This document shows positions 12,200-25,753 of a stretch of 64,000 bases of DNA, piece after piece. The stretch comes from Syngnathus acus (lineage: Eukaryota > Chordata > Actinopteri > Syngnathiformes > Syngnathidae). The notes under the pieces were generated by a model. That model searched no databases, was not told the DNA's origin, and saw only the letters and a program-made list of their open reading frames with translations. Location of the stretch: positions 5,460,491 to 5,524,490 of the forward strand of contig NC_051092.1 of assembly GCF_901709675.1 (NCBI RefSeq). Direction: 5' to 3'. Each line of letters starts with the position of its first letter. Position 1 is the first letter of the stretch. The translations under genes and the position numbers were made by a program.

Positions 12200-13200
12200 A
12201 GCTTTGTTTATGCACGTTTTTCTTTTGTAGCAGTCTTCATAAATCAGCTCTTGGCATTCTAAAGTGTGAGTAGCAGCTGGCATGATTGTAATATTGAACA
12301 AATATTGTTAAATATGAACAAAAAAAGCAAATGAGCCCCTTTGATTGATCTACAATGGGACCGCAGAGTCTATTTTAGGGACCAATTGGCTCACAATTCC
12401 GGTTCAGCTTCAAGCAGTCTTATCCACGCTAGCAGGAAGAGTAGCATCGATCAAAAAGTGGAACACATTGAGACACTCGTACTCTTGAGGTTCTCGCAAG
12501 GTAACAGCATATGAAAAATCAGGCTCATCTAAAAGAAGAAAGTCAAACCAAGAGGTACATGTGTACAATTTGTCACATATGTAGCTTCGCAGTAGCTGTA
12601 AACATCAGCAAAGTAAAGGGAGGACTGCCAGTCAGACACAGGGGACATCGACGTCTAGCTGTAAACATTTGAATACGCGGACCAACACACAGGCACACAG
12701 AGCACTGTCCCAGTCAGCCTCCAACCTTTCACTCAGACAAACATGCATGAAAGCCCGACATCGCAGTATCCCAAATGTGTTACACAGCCAGAGAGACAAT
12801 GTTGCCAGACATTGCTGGCCTTTCTTGTCTTCTCTCAAGTGGGAGTTAGCATGCTTAGACTGTTTCTCAGCAGACCTCCACTCCATCCTGCCTCAATCTA
12901 TGCGGTTGGCATTTCTCCAAATCAGATCAGTTTCCCTCACTATTTAAGGAACATTCAGATTATTCTTTGTCAAACTGGCAAGGAAGACCGCAGAAGTAGG
13001 GGGGCGGGGGGGCAGAACGGTTGAGCAATGAGGCCCAGTATGTTATGACGTCATTGAGGAGTTGACAAGTGAGCGACCCACTGAATATTGTACAAGATGC
13101 TTCCATCTTGTTCATTAAAACATGGTTTCCTTGTGCTCCTATTCTCTTTTCCTGGTGTCATTTGATACCTGTCTCCGTTCATACTCAAGTCTGTTTCCTC
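12200..13200. other. Non-coding region, probably downstream of znrf1
   Basis: No conserved exon seen. TTTATT at about 12176-12181 reads AATAAA on the minus strand and could end a long znrf1 3' untranslated region starting at 14535. This is inference only. Confidence 0.3.
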
Positions 13201-13220
13201 TCTCTTCCCCAGTTAAGGCC

Positions 13221-13592
13221 ATGGGGAGCGCTGAAGACAAAGTACTGGCAGATCCTGATCTTGACAAGGAGGATCTGAACACGGGACAGAGGCAAGTGGC
13301 CACACACAAGTATGGGGAGCGAGATGAGGCAGGTGAAGCCCTTTGACGGACTGGGTTGTCTTCATTCTATTCAGCAGATACTGCATAAGGTCTCTTTCAA
13401 AACCGAAGTTCTCATCATGAGCCACTTGTTCGTGTGGCAAATATTTTGGTTCGTTCATTTTTAGTAGTTCTCTTCCTTGGGTGGAATATTCATATTTGTT
13501 TGTTTCTTCTGATTTTGTTGAACCTGTGTCCAGATATCCATGGCACGACTGTGAGCCACCCTAGTGACAGAAAGAGAAAAAAGGGTGTGGAG
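13221..13592 (+). CDS. Unrecognised candidate spliced ORF (two exons)
   Basis: Two exon-like blocks join cleanly on the plus strand. The first, after a pyrimidine-rich acceptor ending ccccag (about 13212), starts with ATG at 13221 (MGSAEDKVLADPDLDKED) and ends at a CAG|GTGAAG donor near 13331 with one leftover base. The second starts after gtgtccag (about 13534) with two bases completing the codon, reads HGTTVSHPSDRKRKKGVE, and ends at GAG|GTAAGC near 13592. The peptide is hydrophilic, first acidic then basic. I do not recognise it. It lies opposite the presumed znrf1 3' untranslated region. It may be a 5' part of a gene, a non-coding transcript or chance. Confidence 0.25.
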
Positions 13593-14534
13593 GTAAGCAA
13601 ATATTTTCACAAGGCAGATTGAGCAACAAAGTAAAAGGATGTGTTAGGGTGGTGCTCACTCTAACTTATTTTGCAAGAACCACACGGGAGACAAGTAAGT
13701 CCTTTTGGACACCTGCAGGTGGAGAGTCCATTCGTCGCTGTGCGTACAGCGATGATCGAATGAGGTCTGACTCAGGCCTCTTGCAGGAGCCTTTTTATTG
13801 AAAGAAATAGAGTGGGGGTGAGAGTGGGGAGGATGGGGTTGAAGCCCCTGGCCTGCTGATCAAAGCATAGCAGGGGGTCTTTTACGACGTTGTGTAGACA
13901 AAGCAACACTGGTTGCTTCCTCTGCAGCTAGTCGATCAGTTCAAAAGATCTTAGCACTTTGTTCTACTACTTTTGTTAAGACAGGACAAGCTAGGTAAAT
14001 TAATACAGGTTACATTCCAACATAATCATACGATGAAGATAATCTGTAAACCCTAACAGGATGCAAAACACTTTTCTTCACTTTTGACAGTCGCCTTTAT
14101 TGTATCCCTGACCATGTCTCTCTCTGGTGGTTGCATCTGCAGAGAGATCCTTGAGTCATCTTACCCCCTTGAAAAACATTCCTCTGTTAGAGTAAGAGCA
14201 AAAAATAGTTTGACCCAGTTAGCAGTTAGTGTGGTACGGTTTATTTCATTTGATGCCATTCTTGACAAATGGGCGAGTGCCAAGGCATGACAAATAATAT
14301 TATAGTGCTAACATTGTTAATAGAGTACAAACTGTTGTTCGGATTTCCTAATTGGATATTTTCCCTGTTATGTGTTTGCATACCCCTCTGAAAGGAGGCA
14401 GTTACATCCTTGGTTCAGATTAGTACTACATGGTTGAAGTAGCAGTAACAGGTGTGTTTGTTACACACTTTTTTTGTTTGCAGTATGCATGTGTCCCTCA
14501 CCTTGAACAATATTGTCAGTGGGCCCATGGTCAG

Positions 14535-17500
14535 TCAGTCAGATGGGTGTTCTGGGCAGGACCGATTAATCTCAAACCACGAGTCTATACAGCTGCAAAA
14601 GTGGAGGAGACATATGCACAATTAATGTGTTGAAAGATATGAGTGAAGTAAATACCAGTTTCTCCGAAAATGTAATTCAACACAGAGGCATAAAATACAA
14701 AGATGAAAAGGAGAAGACGCAAAAACATATTGTTTTAAAACAGCAAAACTGTTCTGAATACTTGCATAGTGTAAATCGTGTTATATCACAATGCATAGCA
14801 GGGATGTCAATCTCATTCTAGCCTAAATTGATGTAAAATCAAAGCATAATAAAGACAAATAACAATAAGTGGCTTTTTTTTTCATCTTTGCATCACCTTT
14901 TGTGGTAGATACACAGGCACGGCAGTCTGGCTATGGTGTCTCCTTGCTGCAGTTCCTCAAGACAGATCACACACTCGCCAGCATCCTTCATCAACACGTC
15001 ATCTAAGGTGGCAAGCATACATAAAGAGATTAAAGTCGCTAAATATATGCATCCTGAAATGCAACCATTTTAAACATGAAACAACAGTGAGTCATTTGGA
15101 GACAAGGTTGATTAGTCAGTACACAGTTCCACGTTATTGAGATTGAGAGAAATAAATTAAAGATCAACTTCCATTTGCCATAATTGTTTTATTCCTATCG
15201 TTTATTTTGCATTTTTAATTCTTCCAAAACCACACAATTAAAAAGGCTTTTTTCACAATACAGGAATTGCCGTAATTTTCGGACTATAAACCACACCTGC
15301 ATACAAGTTCCACCAGCCAAAATTAGGACATAGTCAGGGACAGGCAGAGGGACAGGCAGAGTGTCAGGCCGTGCAGCGTTCAGGAATGGTCGGGAAAACA
15401 GGCAAGCTCGGTCGGCAACAGGTGTCAGAATTGGTAACAGTCAGAGAGCAGAAACAGGTAACAAACCGACAGGTAGCAACCTAGAAGAACCGTCCAGGAG
15501 TGACGGGAGCAGGTGTGGTGATGAACAGGCAATAAGTGGTGATTACTTGCAGGGCCTGGCTGAAAGCAATGTCAGTCACAGGACGGGAGGGGCAGGACCT
15601 GAGATACAGAACTATCCAAGGTGCTGATTGCACAGACACGTGAGACATAGTACGTACATGGAAAAATAGAAAAAAAAATGAATGAATTTAGTCTGAGATC
15701 CTCTCAAGATCGGCCACAATATTCAAAAAAGTGGTCCAAAACAATTTGAACTTTCCTTGGCTTGAATATAGAATTTTCTCTGGTGTACAATATGACAGAA
15801 GTTCATTAAATCAATGTTTTTTATTGAGGGATCAATACTTTCCCGTTTTTAAGTACACGCTCGCACACACACACACGCACACACACTCTCTCTTTGTAGC
15901 AGTCAGTGCCAACAATATGCCGTGTTCTATTAGAGTTCAGCTTCAGTACAGTTACATCTCCGAACAACTAGGTCGTCGTATCATCATCGTCAAAGAGCCT
16001 GATCAAAAACCTTTGGCCCACAGAATATCACGTGACACATTCCTTAAAGCTGACTGGCTGACGCGAGGCATAGCAAGTCAAAAGTCAGTCTGCGGAAAGG
16101 CGGAACCGTTTTTTGCGTCTCAAGCAGCATAAGCAAGATGCCACATTTTACCGTGAGTAACAAAAGTTACAAAAACATCACATTAAATAAACATGAAGGA
16201 CAATTACATTTTTGCCAATGCATCAATACCCACAAAATAACCATGACCACTGTATGGAAAAATATTCTTCAAAAAAAAAAAAAAAATCCCCATCATATAA
16301 ATCATACCTAATTATAGCATATACATTTTTAATTAGAGGTTTCTAGAGCAGCATAAGGTGTTTTGCAGTGTTCCAGGCAGAATGTGGGGCAGATAAGGAC
16401 AGAGGGATAGACTGTGAGATGCACAAAGAGACAGGAGACATATGCTCTGACTGCAAATCAGCTTAGCTGCTCAAACAAGCTTCCATCAACCTGCTCTCCT
16501 CTCTTCCCATTTTCTATTGTTCTATTGGTTGCTCTCTCTCAGCGTCTCTCATCCCTCTGAAAACACCTCAATGAAATTGCAGAGCACGTCTATGCAGCAA
16601 GCCCACGTCTATGCAGCAGGCCCTTTCTCCTGTTTACATTTCTCTCGTGTGTCAATCCAAATAGGAAGCGGAGATTAATCAACTCCCTAGACACTACTGA
16701 TCAACTGACCTGAGATTTAACATTCAATTTCGGATGCTAGCTTTTTATTCTTACATTAAAGAAAATCTTCCCATTGATTTAGGTCAATTTAAAAGCTCGG
16801 CAAAAAATACACATCATTTTGTGTGCTCTAAATCCTTCTTTAACTAAATCAGAAAGTGTTTATCGCCTTAATTTAACATCAAATGAAACCTCGGATTTTT
16901 GAGTGTCCAAGATGTGATGATTAATTGATAATGTTTTTTATGTATGTATCTTGCATTAATCTGTTAACCCCTGTTGTGAGCTGAAAATATCTTTCTCACT
17001 TTCAAAACTGGGTCATTGCAGTCCAATAATACAGAGGGTAACATTCTGCAAGCTACAGTCCTACTTTTCCAGACATAAAAAAAAATACAATACATTTGCA
17101 AAGTTAAAAAAAAAAGTTAAATGTATAAATCCTAATTGAGGATTACATGATGTATTGTGGTGTTTTTTGTTACTCAATGATATTTGTCCTAAATGTACAC
17201 AGCACTTGTGTAAAACAGATTGTATTCTATTTCATATTTATTTATTATTATTTGCAATTTTTTTTGTCATTATGCCTTTGTTTACTTGGGAAAACCGAGT
17301 AGCAATCCACCAAAAGTGGGCATTCTGTCCCAAGGACTGAATGGTCTGTCTGACCGTCTTGGACGAACACCCATGGACACAATGCTCGCCTGCCTAGCTC
17401 CTGTGATGACGACAGGCTGAGATTGGGGGAAAAAACAGGAAGCTGAGCTCCAAAAGTGAGCACGCCAGTTTGTTGTAAATCTCATTCCGACAAAGCCCTT

Positions 17501-20500
17501 AAATCACGACAGATTCATTTAGTGGCTTGAATTTTAGTGCTGCCATCATTTTTACATATAGACCTATTATATAATTGCCAATGTTCAAAACTAACGCGAC
17601 ACCTCTAATAGGTCCCTCCACCCCTCTGACGATTTCATGACATTTTGCTAGAAAGATTCAATGCATTAGGGATGAGATCACAGTGACCAAACACCCAGTC
17701 GAGACCTGCGATTACACGAATTCTTTTAAACAATCATGTGATAACCCTCTCAGATTTAAGATATACCGTCATTTTTGGACTATAAGCCTCACCTGATTAT
17801 AAGCCTCACCAGCAAAAATTAGGAGAAAATCTTGTTTTTTTTATTCATTTTTCATTCACGAGATACTGGAACCCCCAGCCGCATCGGGGGCTGGTTGGCT
17901 GGTTCGGAAGCAAAGGTGACTGGCTGAAGACCGAACATGATGCGGCAGTTTGTCACGAAAGCCCGGACGTACTTGGGGTCGCCGCTGAACTTCTCGAGGT
18001 TACCTAGGCGGGCTCTGGGACATCAACGAGTCATCTGGCTTCTGGGACTGGTCGGGGCATAGGAGTAGAGACGGGCGCGGGCGCAACCGAGGCAGCGTCT
18101 ACGGGTGGATTGACAGCTCTCGGAGGCTGCCCGGGACCCGCGACATTTCTAGCCGTTGCTGCTCTATTTGCTGCTGTTGTCGCTGCAGTTGCTGTTGCCG
18201 TTGTTGGCCCATCTCAATCAGGGTTCGGAGATCAGCCGACAGGCTGCTGACGGCGGTCTCCGCTCGCTCCGGTCGGAACAATGCCGTCTGATCACTTGCT
18301 GGCTGCATGCCGATGGTCAGCTTGTACTGTAATGATCGGACAGTACAGCCATGTGCAGAGCGACCAGACTTTATTGTGAAAGGGAAGGGGAACGATGGAG
18401 GTTTGGAGCGGTGGACGGACGAGGCTGTACTCGTTGGGCGTGGGTGGCTGGATGGCGATCCAGGGGAAGGAGCACTCGATTGGGCTTCTCGTGAGCGTGG
18501 ACGGGCTGCTGACTGGAGGCTTCTGGATCGGGCGACTGCTGTTACAAAAGTAGGACAGGACTGACAGGACAAGGACCGAATCACAAGGAAACGGGGAGTC
18601 AAGCTTTCTAGCATCGATGCGGACAAGGACATGGCGACACGTATGGTACAAGGAATGTCTGTGTGCATAACGGCTGTTAAGTAGTAGAGCCAGGTGACTG
18701 ACAATACAGGCATGCTGGGAAACAAGATATGATTGCACTTGTCTTGTTGGTCTCACTTTGGGTGAAAAACAAAAAAAAGGAACTCCGGGGCGTATGTTGC
18801 TGCTGGCAGGGGGACAGCCGGGCCTTAAAATATGTGAAATTGGATAATTTGCTGGAAACTGGTCAGCTAGAGTTTAAGACCAAAAAAAAAGAGGAATGGG
18901 ACAGTTTCTCCTTTTACCCTCGCTTGTCGTATTCATTATCAGCCATCAGGGCACTCCATCACTGCGGATCCCATCTTCTTAAAGACAGTTTTATTCTGCT
19001 CACTCTGTCTATGTCACTCAATCTTCTTTTTTTGCCCAAGCCCAAATTCAGCTTCAGGCCTTAAACTTGCATCACGTTTTTTACAGCATGGGTCTCATGG
19101 GCCTAGCAAGGTGCTATTTGTGGAGCTGGAAATTGGGCCCCACCCCTTTACGAGTTAGTTTCTGTAGTTACATCATCACGATTATTGAGAGAAATACCAC
19201 ATTAGCACGTTTACTGGATGTATGGCACATACCCACGTACACTGGTATCGACAAGGTGACCTCCTGGTTCATATCAGAGTACATGTGCACAGTCTTGAGC
19301 AAACCATGTCACTGTCAATCCCAGTTGTTTGGGACAAAGAATTAACATGGCAGCTGTCAATCACATGCCTTCCAGCAGGAGAAGAGGAAGTCCATCACCC
19401 AAATGAAAAAGGAACTGGATTCAAACAACAAACAAGAGGCATTGCCATGTCTAGCTGATTTTTGATCAAAATGTCATCATGATTTCAATTTCGGCATCTC
19501 TCAATCTTAAACAAAATATAAAAAAGAATCAGAAAAACTATTAATGCACCAAGTGGTGTGATGTTTGTAAGTTACCCATGTTCTGAAAGTGCTCGCAAAT
19601 GCATCACATTATACTTGCGCAGCAACCATGTGATGTTCTGCCCTTCCTGCTCGTGCTTTAAGGATTTTAATGACTCCTCATATTGTATATTTGACAAACA
19701 AGACATGCTTTATTTTCATAACATTGCCAGCGCTAAAGTCTAAATTCTACTGACATGCGAACAGGAAATTAGCATCGAGTCCCATGCGTGATCGTTCATC
19801 TTTTGTTTAGCTGCTCTGCTGCCAGTAGGTTGTGTGTCAAAGCAGAGCATCAGCACGCGGGTTACCAATGCTGTTCCAAAATGTAGCAACATAGTATCTT
19901 CGCAAAACCTGTACTGGATGAGCTACTAGGGCTAGGGCTCCGCTCCTAGGCATCATGGTAGTAAAGAATTCCTTTGGGATTTTCCAGTCTTACAGTTACT
20001 CATCTGTATGAGACAGGACCACCCCTCAAAACAAATTCATTTCAGAGTGTTAAAAGCAGAGGTGGGCATTCCATCCCGGTGACGGAATGGTGTGTCAGTC
20101 CATCCCCAGTGGACGCCCATTTTGCAGATGAAGGACAAGAGATGAGAAAGTTACGAAAAAAAAGGACGGACTGTGGAGGGACAGAAGTGGGTTTTCGTCA
20201 GTCTGTGTAATTGTCCCTACCGGAATCAATTGCCGACTTCGCAGTCCGTCAATGATGGACACCCGTTTTATTGACGAGTGACAGAAACATGTGCAGCATA
20301 TTTTACATGTGGCTATTGTTTTACATTAACCTGGGACGCAAAATGAATTATTTCATGGTGTACCTCAGGTCAATTTGTTCGCAGGTGTTCACTTACTTGT
20401 GCAGTGTCACTCCTACCACATGTACGTACCAGAGAAGAAGTGGGGCATTACTTGTTTAAGTGAGGGAAAAAGAGACACTTTTTTTTCCATTTCCTCAAGC

Positions 20501-22581
20501 AACAATGAAAGACATAACAACCACAGCTACTTTATTCTTGTTATCCCTCAAGCACACAGCTGCTTGTGATGACTGTAGCGCTTTTAAAATCATGGGGACA
20601 AACAGACGACCTTGAGTACCTTGAAAGGCGCCTTATAAATAAAATGTATTATTATTATTACATTATAAATAAGGACAGACCGACAATGACGTAAGTTTGC
20701 CCAGGTCAAGTACTAAGAACGAATGACGAAGCGGCAAAATTTGGTAACGCACCCATCTTAGTGTATATACTGTATATAGAGGGTATAATTATTGATTTAT
20801 CAGTTCATCTTCTGAACCACTGATCCTCACGAGGGTCGCGGGTGTGCTGGAGCCTATCCCAGAAGTCTTTGGCCGGTAGCTGGGGTACACCATGGAATGG
20901 TTGCCAGCCAATTGCAGGCGAGGATGATTAGTGTGTTGTAATTTTTGCTTTATTGTCTATTAACCCATTCAAATCGGAAGTGAATTACTGCGTTTCAACC
21001 ACTACAGCCAAGAGCGCCGTTATACATTTCGACCTTTAAACCCCGACCACGAATGGCTCATCCCCGGGGTATTTATTTCGAGCATGGTAGACGTAGGAAT
21101 TCCAAAATAAGTGACCACGCGCTTGAGGACTTCAAACCAGAGGAACCATTAGATCTGGATTTGGGGCTAAAATTAGGTTTGCAGACAACAGGGAAGAAGA
21201 AGAAGAGGATTTTGAAGGCTTTGAGTCAGAATGGAGGACTCATTTTAATCAAGGCTGTTTTCACCTGTCCCCAGAGATGAAGGTAGAATTTGTAAAAATT
21301 TGATTGGATGTTGAAAGACATAAGCTGAAATTTATTTTATAACCACAAGTATAAGCTCTCAAATGTTTTTTGGAATTATGTTTCTATCTGCTACAGGGGC
21401 TGAGATTATTTAGTAGGCGTTGACAGTATTGTTGAATTTCCAGTAAAAGCAGGTTTCAGGAGTGCTTTATAAGTCACTCTTAGTTTTTTTAGGCGTGTTT
21501 TTCCAGGTGCTTCAAGCCTTCAAATTGTATGTCACGGGCATATTTGTAATTGTAATATTTGGCATGTCTTACAAACATGCCTATATTGGGTGGGGAAATA
21601 TACATGCCTCTTTCAAGCATCCTTTCAGCCTACATTTATCTTGTCCCTCGATCTAAATGTCAGCGCAGCAGCCAAGAAAGGGAACCGGACTCCATGTTTT
21701 GTTCAAGAGTAAATTAGTCATTTAAAAAAAGAGAAAGTTGCTGAGATGATGCTCACCATTGTATGAGAGTCGAGGCTTGCTCAGACACATGATGAAGTGA
21801 ACTTCCATTTCAGTGGATGCCACAGATTTGGAGCACACAGGACACTTGAATCCTAAAAGAACACCACAGAATAAGTCAAGGAATAAAAATCACAGATCGT
21901 GACACACATATTCAAGAGAAATTGTGTCAGTTGTATTTGCTCTTGCTCTTTTCGTAGATAATAATAATAATAATAATTCATTAAATTTGTATAGCGCTTT
22001 TCAAACACCCAAAGACGCTTACAGGTAACAAGGCAAAGACACATGAGGGGAGGGGGACGGGGAGGAAACAATCGGGTAAACTTAAGAAGAGGAAACCAGT
22101 TATGGGTAGGGGAGGTCATGCGCTTGGGAGAAGAGGTAAGTTTTTAGACGGGACTTAAATATGGGGAGTGTGGGTGAGTCACAGACAGACTGGGGGAGAG
22201 AGTTCCAGAGTCGGGGTGATGTGCAGGAAAAAGCTCTGTCACCGAAGGATTTGAGTTTGGATTTTGGGACTGTCAGACGTGAAGTATTGGAGGATCGGAG
22301 GGGACGGTTGCTAGATAAGCCATAATGATGTTTTAGGCAGTATTATACGTACATCTCTTTCATCACCCCTTTTGACAGTACTCTAGTAACACATATCCAT
22401 ACATCACGTATTTCTCACGATAGATTTGTTCATGCAAATTTTATTAAAGTGTGCGGCAGAATTCTAGATCTTTTTCTTAATAAGTCTATATTCCCCACAG
22501 TTGTAGTTTTGCAAATTTAATTGCAAATTGTAATCCTGTATTTGTCACCAGGTACAGCACTTTAAAAGTAACCATATGCTT

Positions 22582-22617
<36 letters not shown>

Positions 22618-25600
22618 CTCAGACTCTGACTCACAGCAAGTGTCATTATTTACTTCGCTTACAATCAATCGCCTGATTTCACTGCTGTCAATATTGCAGA
22701 CAACAACTTAACTGAGATGTGTGCTGTTGTTTGTGTGTGAATGGAAGTGGCCACTTCTTGTTCTTGACATGGGAACACACATTCAATCATGACCTCGTTC
22801 TACCCTTTAGATGTGTCATCTTCAAAAACAATTGTTATGTGAAAGAGAAAACACACACATCACTCCAGAAAGCCCTTCTGCGCTGGACAGTGGGCAGGCT
22901 GAACATCTGTCGTTGTCTGCCATCATGACCAAAAGCGGCATTGGCTTGATGACATCATTCCTTACAACTCTCACCAAAAACGTCTCAATACCTTTCTGAA
23001 ATGACCAACCGTTTCCATGGGAACAGGAGAAAGAAATAGATAGATGGAGACAGAGGAAGTGGAGAGGATGGATGTTGGGAGTGTAGAAAGGAGAGCTTTC
23101 AATTACAGAGCCTATTGCTGGAGCCTATCTCAGCAGTCATCGGGCAGTAGGCGGGGGACACCTGAACCAGTTGGCATTTATGAAGTAGTTTTCTCAATTT
23201 CCTTCCATACACCCTTAAAAATACTGAGTGAAAATTGCACAAACAATCCATTTTTGTACAAAAGAACCCAACATTTCTTTTTCCAAAACAACCAAAAGTT
23301 GGGTCAAACTGACTTCCTGGGTCGGTACAATTTTGAACCCAGCAGTTATCTGGGTGTAATGCAAGACAAAAATGCAGATGTGACCACAACAATGTTAAAG
23401 GTTGGAGCAGTATATTTGAAAACCATAGACCTCATCACAAATGCCTTCACATTCTACCTAACACGGGCACTTTAACTTATTAAATTGACCAGAAAAATCC
23501 AGTTTCGGATGCCGTTGCTTTATGATGCAACAAAAATGAAGGGGACATCCATTCATCCATTTCCTCTGGCACTGGAGCCAATCCCAGTTGGCTTTCGGCA
23601 AACCAATCTCAGGGTACCTTTAGATTTGTTCACATTTACAGCGAAGGCCAATTTCTAGTCTTAAAAACAGCTACTGTCCTCACATATACATTGTTAATGT
23701 ATTTTTTTATGTGGGAGAAAGAAACCCAGAGTTCCCATGAGAAAACTTGTGCACATGGATGGATGGATGGATGGATGGATGGATGGATGGATGGATGGAT
23801 GGATGGATGGATGGATGGATGGATGGATGGATGGATGGATGGATGGATGGATGGATGGATGGATGGATGGATGGATCGTCCTGGTATTTTCAAACCTACT
23901 CCCGACTTCCTTTCATCCAACTGTCTGTTCTCCTCACACATAGTACGTAAAGATCAGTGGCCAGGCAAAGGCAAAACAACCGAGCTGCTGACGGATATCC
24001 AAGTTGTTATTCTCCTGCTGTGAGCTGGCTGGGGCTTCAGTAATGAGAGCCTAGGGGCCTGTTTGTGTCTGCTGTGGATGTTGGTGTGCACCTCCCTTCT
24101 GGATTTCTGCACATCTATTGTACATGCATTGAAGGAGCTGTGATCATGCAGTTAGGAATTTGTGTTTATACCTGAGATGGAAATGCCAAGTCTCACATCA
24201 AAATATTTCATAGGGAATCATGCAAGCTGCAGATAAGCACAAATCCTGCTCAACCTGCTCCCTCCCTTTCATACCATGCTTCCACGCCTCACACTATTTT
24301 CCATCTTATCCGCTTTCTGCTCCCTCCCTCCTTGGACTTTAATCGTTGAGCTAATTGACTCAGCCAGATTTAGCAACAGGCTTATTCATGTCATTTCACA
24401 CAACAAGGAGTGACCTACTGTATACAGACAGCGCCACAAGGCTTTTTGACACACAACCTACTTCCAATGTTAAGCTCAACACAACACATTCATTCACTGC
24501 CCAGCCCCAACAGATCCGATAAAGAGCTGTATCGAGAATTCTGCTTTTATATAGTAATGCTCAAACAGCTTCACAATTGGAATGTGTGTTTATCATGGAG
24601 GTTGTACATTCGACTGAAAGTTGTCACTATAGTGGTTACCTTAAACCACAGGTGTCAAACTCAAGGCCCGGGGGCCAGATACGGCCCGCCACATCATTTT
24701 ATGTGGCCCGCGAAGACAAATTGTGCATCAAATTCGTGTGTCATTACTAGAATTGCAAATTGTCTTCACTTTTAATAGTATTAGTTTTTTTAAATATTTG
24801 ACCAGTTTTTACTCGTCTGATTTGAAAACGAGTTATTTGTCAGTTTGTTTTGTAGCTTTTACTGTATATAATATGAGGTGCTCATACATTTATTTGGGTT
24901 GACAGTCATAATGGCCCTCCGAAAGAAGCAATGACTACAATGCGGCCCGCCAAAAGAATGAGTTTGACACCCCTGCCTTAAACCAAATAGAAGGATTAGA
25001 CAACCCTAAAATGCAATGCAATTCTCTATACTAATGAACATAGCAGAATAAATGATTCTGACAATATCCACCACGGCTAAGCAAACGTTTCAAATGAAAC
25101 ATTTGGAATATTTTCTATGTAGAATAATACCCATTTACCACACGACATTAACATAATAAAATTCAAAAGCGAAAAAGGAAAATGTATTGCGGCACTGAAG
25201 TTACCAGTCATTTTCAGTTTGGGGTCTTACACAAACGGTGAACAAGACTAACCTTAAATCGCATTAAACGTTTGGCTGCAGGCTGCCTGCCCTGCACGTT
25301 ACTGGCTGTAAGGGGCGTGAGGGAGTGCTACGCGGCTCTCGTGTGCGGATCACTCTTACCGCTGTGCGCGCTGAACCAGCGGGGAGCGATGTGCAGGGGC
25401 AAGGTGTCAGCCAGCGACCCCCGGGATCCCAGATAGAGCACTCCGTCTGTGTGATGCCGTCCACCGCCACCGTCCTGGTAGCCGGTTCCGTGAGAACCTG
25501 CGGGTGTGCCCCCTGACCCCCCTCCAGCTCGATCCGAGTCCGTACCTCTGGGGGTGTAAAAGCCGAAGGGCACAGTGGGAGATTGCTCAATGTCCATCGC

Positions 25601-25753
25601 GGCCACGGAGCTCACCGAGCGGCTCCGTAGGCCCATGGTGCCGCTCGACCGGTAGTGGCCGAAATGGGCCGATGGTGGTACCGCGCTGTCATCCGTAGAA
25701 ACACCGGGAAAAGCACCCCGGGACCGCCCCGCCGTGCTCTGCTTTCCCCCCAT
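14535..25753 (-). CDS. znrf1: E3 ubiquitin-protein ligase ZNRF1
   Basis: Membrane-associated zinc-and-RING E3 ubiquitin ligase, known in vertebrates for endosomal/lysosomal and neuronal roles. Four coding exons on the minus strand: 25360-25753, 21757-21852, 14897-15002 and 14535-14592. All introns are GT-AG with matching phases, and the total is 217 residues (human about 227). Exon 1 begins MGGKQST, a typical N-myristoylation context, and holds [10 protein letters not shown] and [20 protein letters not shown]. Exon 2 gives the C2HC zinc finger [10 protein letters not shown]...HFIMC. Exons 3 and 4 give the RING-H2: [25 protein letters not shown], then [19 protein letters not shown] and stop. 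The start at 25753 is fixed by the myristoylation motif; an upstream in-frame ATG at 25789 would bury it. Intact; identity is secure over paralogue ZNRF2 because of the C terminus and N-terminal segments. Confidence 0.95.
17765..17870. repeat. Truncated MITE end (TTTTTGGACTATAAG family)
   Basis: Contains 'tttttggactataagcc', followed by a second 'attataagcctcacc', related to the palindromic element at 6773-6940. Only one end is seen. Confidence 0.4.
17870..18310 (-). mobile_element. Ty3/gypsy-like gag fragment
   Basis: On the minus strand, a coiled Gln-rich segment ([15 protein letters not shown]) is followed, in another frame after stops, by a segment containing [14 protein letters not shown] and [12 protein letters not shown]. 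This resembles gag proteins of teleost Ty3/gypsy retrotransposons. It is frameshifted and lacks protease and polymerase, so it is an inactive remnant in intron 2 of znrf1. Confidence 0.6.
20600..20665 (+). repeat. L2/SINE-like 3' tail
   Basis: 'ccttgaaaggcgccttataa' followed by 'ataaaatgtattattatta' is the typical 3' end of L2-type fish SINE/LINE elements. Short fragment in znrf1 intron 2. Confidence 0.55.
20793..20930 (-). repeat. SINE-like fragment, reversed
   Basis: Contains 'cctcacgagggtcgcgg', 'ctggagcctatccca' and 'ccagccaattgcagg', the reverse complement of the right half of the SINE at 49993-50298. Confidence 0.65.
21959..22320 (-). repeat. L2-like element with AAT tail
   Basis: Starts with (AAT)n and then 'aaatttgtatagcgctttt' with 'acacccaaagacgcttacag', the reverse orientation of an L2-type retroelement 3' end. 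The following stretch 'gggagagagttccagagtc' continues the same element. It lies in znrf1 intron 1. Confidence 0.5.
22582..22612. repeat. (CT)n microsatellite
   Basis: About 15 uninterrupted CT units. Confidence 0.95.
23754..23876. repeat. (GGAT)n array, about 30 units
   Basis: An almost perfect tetranucleotide array of about 120 bases in znrf1 intron 1. It gives spurious open frames of MDGWMDGW or IHPSIHPS type, which are not genes. Confidence 0.98.
24647..24975. mobile_element. hAT-type MITE, CACAGGTGTCAAAC family, copy 2
   Basis: 329 bases, flanked by a perfect 8-base duplication ccttaaac (24639-24646 and 24976-24983). It is nearly identical to the copies at 7015 and 45030 and lies in znrf1 intron 1. 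Confidence 0.9.

Noticed and set aside
15298-15640. GACAGGCAG-rich stretch resembling part of an LTR or purine-rich element
   Set aside because: No terminal repeats or target duplication could be found, so it is not listed as an element.
18307-18564. Plus-strand open frame opposite the gag-like fragment
   Set aside because: The recognisable gypsy-like gag similarity is on the minus strand; the plus frame is its shadow.
20061-20280. Segment starting gtgggcattccatcccggtg resembling 17314-17420
   Set aside because: Only short stretches match between the two and no ends were seen; not enough to define a repeat family.
21053-21280. Possible piggyBac transposase N terminus (acidic EEDFEGFE-like stretch after TTAACCCATTC at about 20958)
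   Set aside because: The similarity is only compositional, no catalytic domain follows, and no matching right end was found.
23691-24023. Open frames of repeating MDGW / IHPS
   Set aside because: They are translations of the GGAT tetranucleotide array and carry no other coding evidence; the same applies at 32802-33232.
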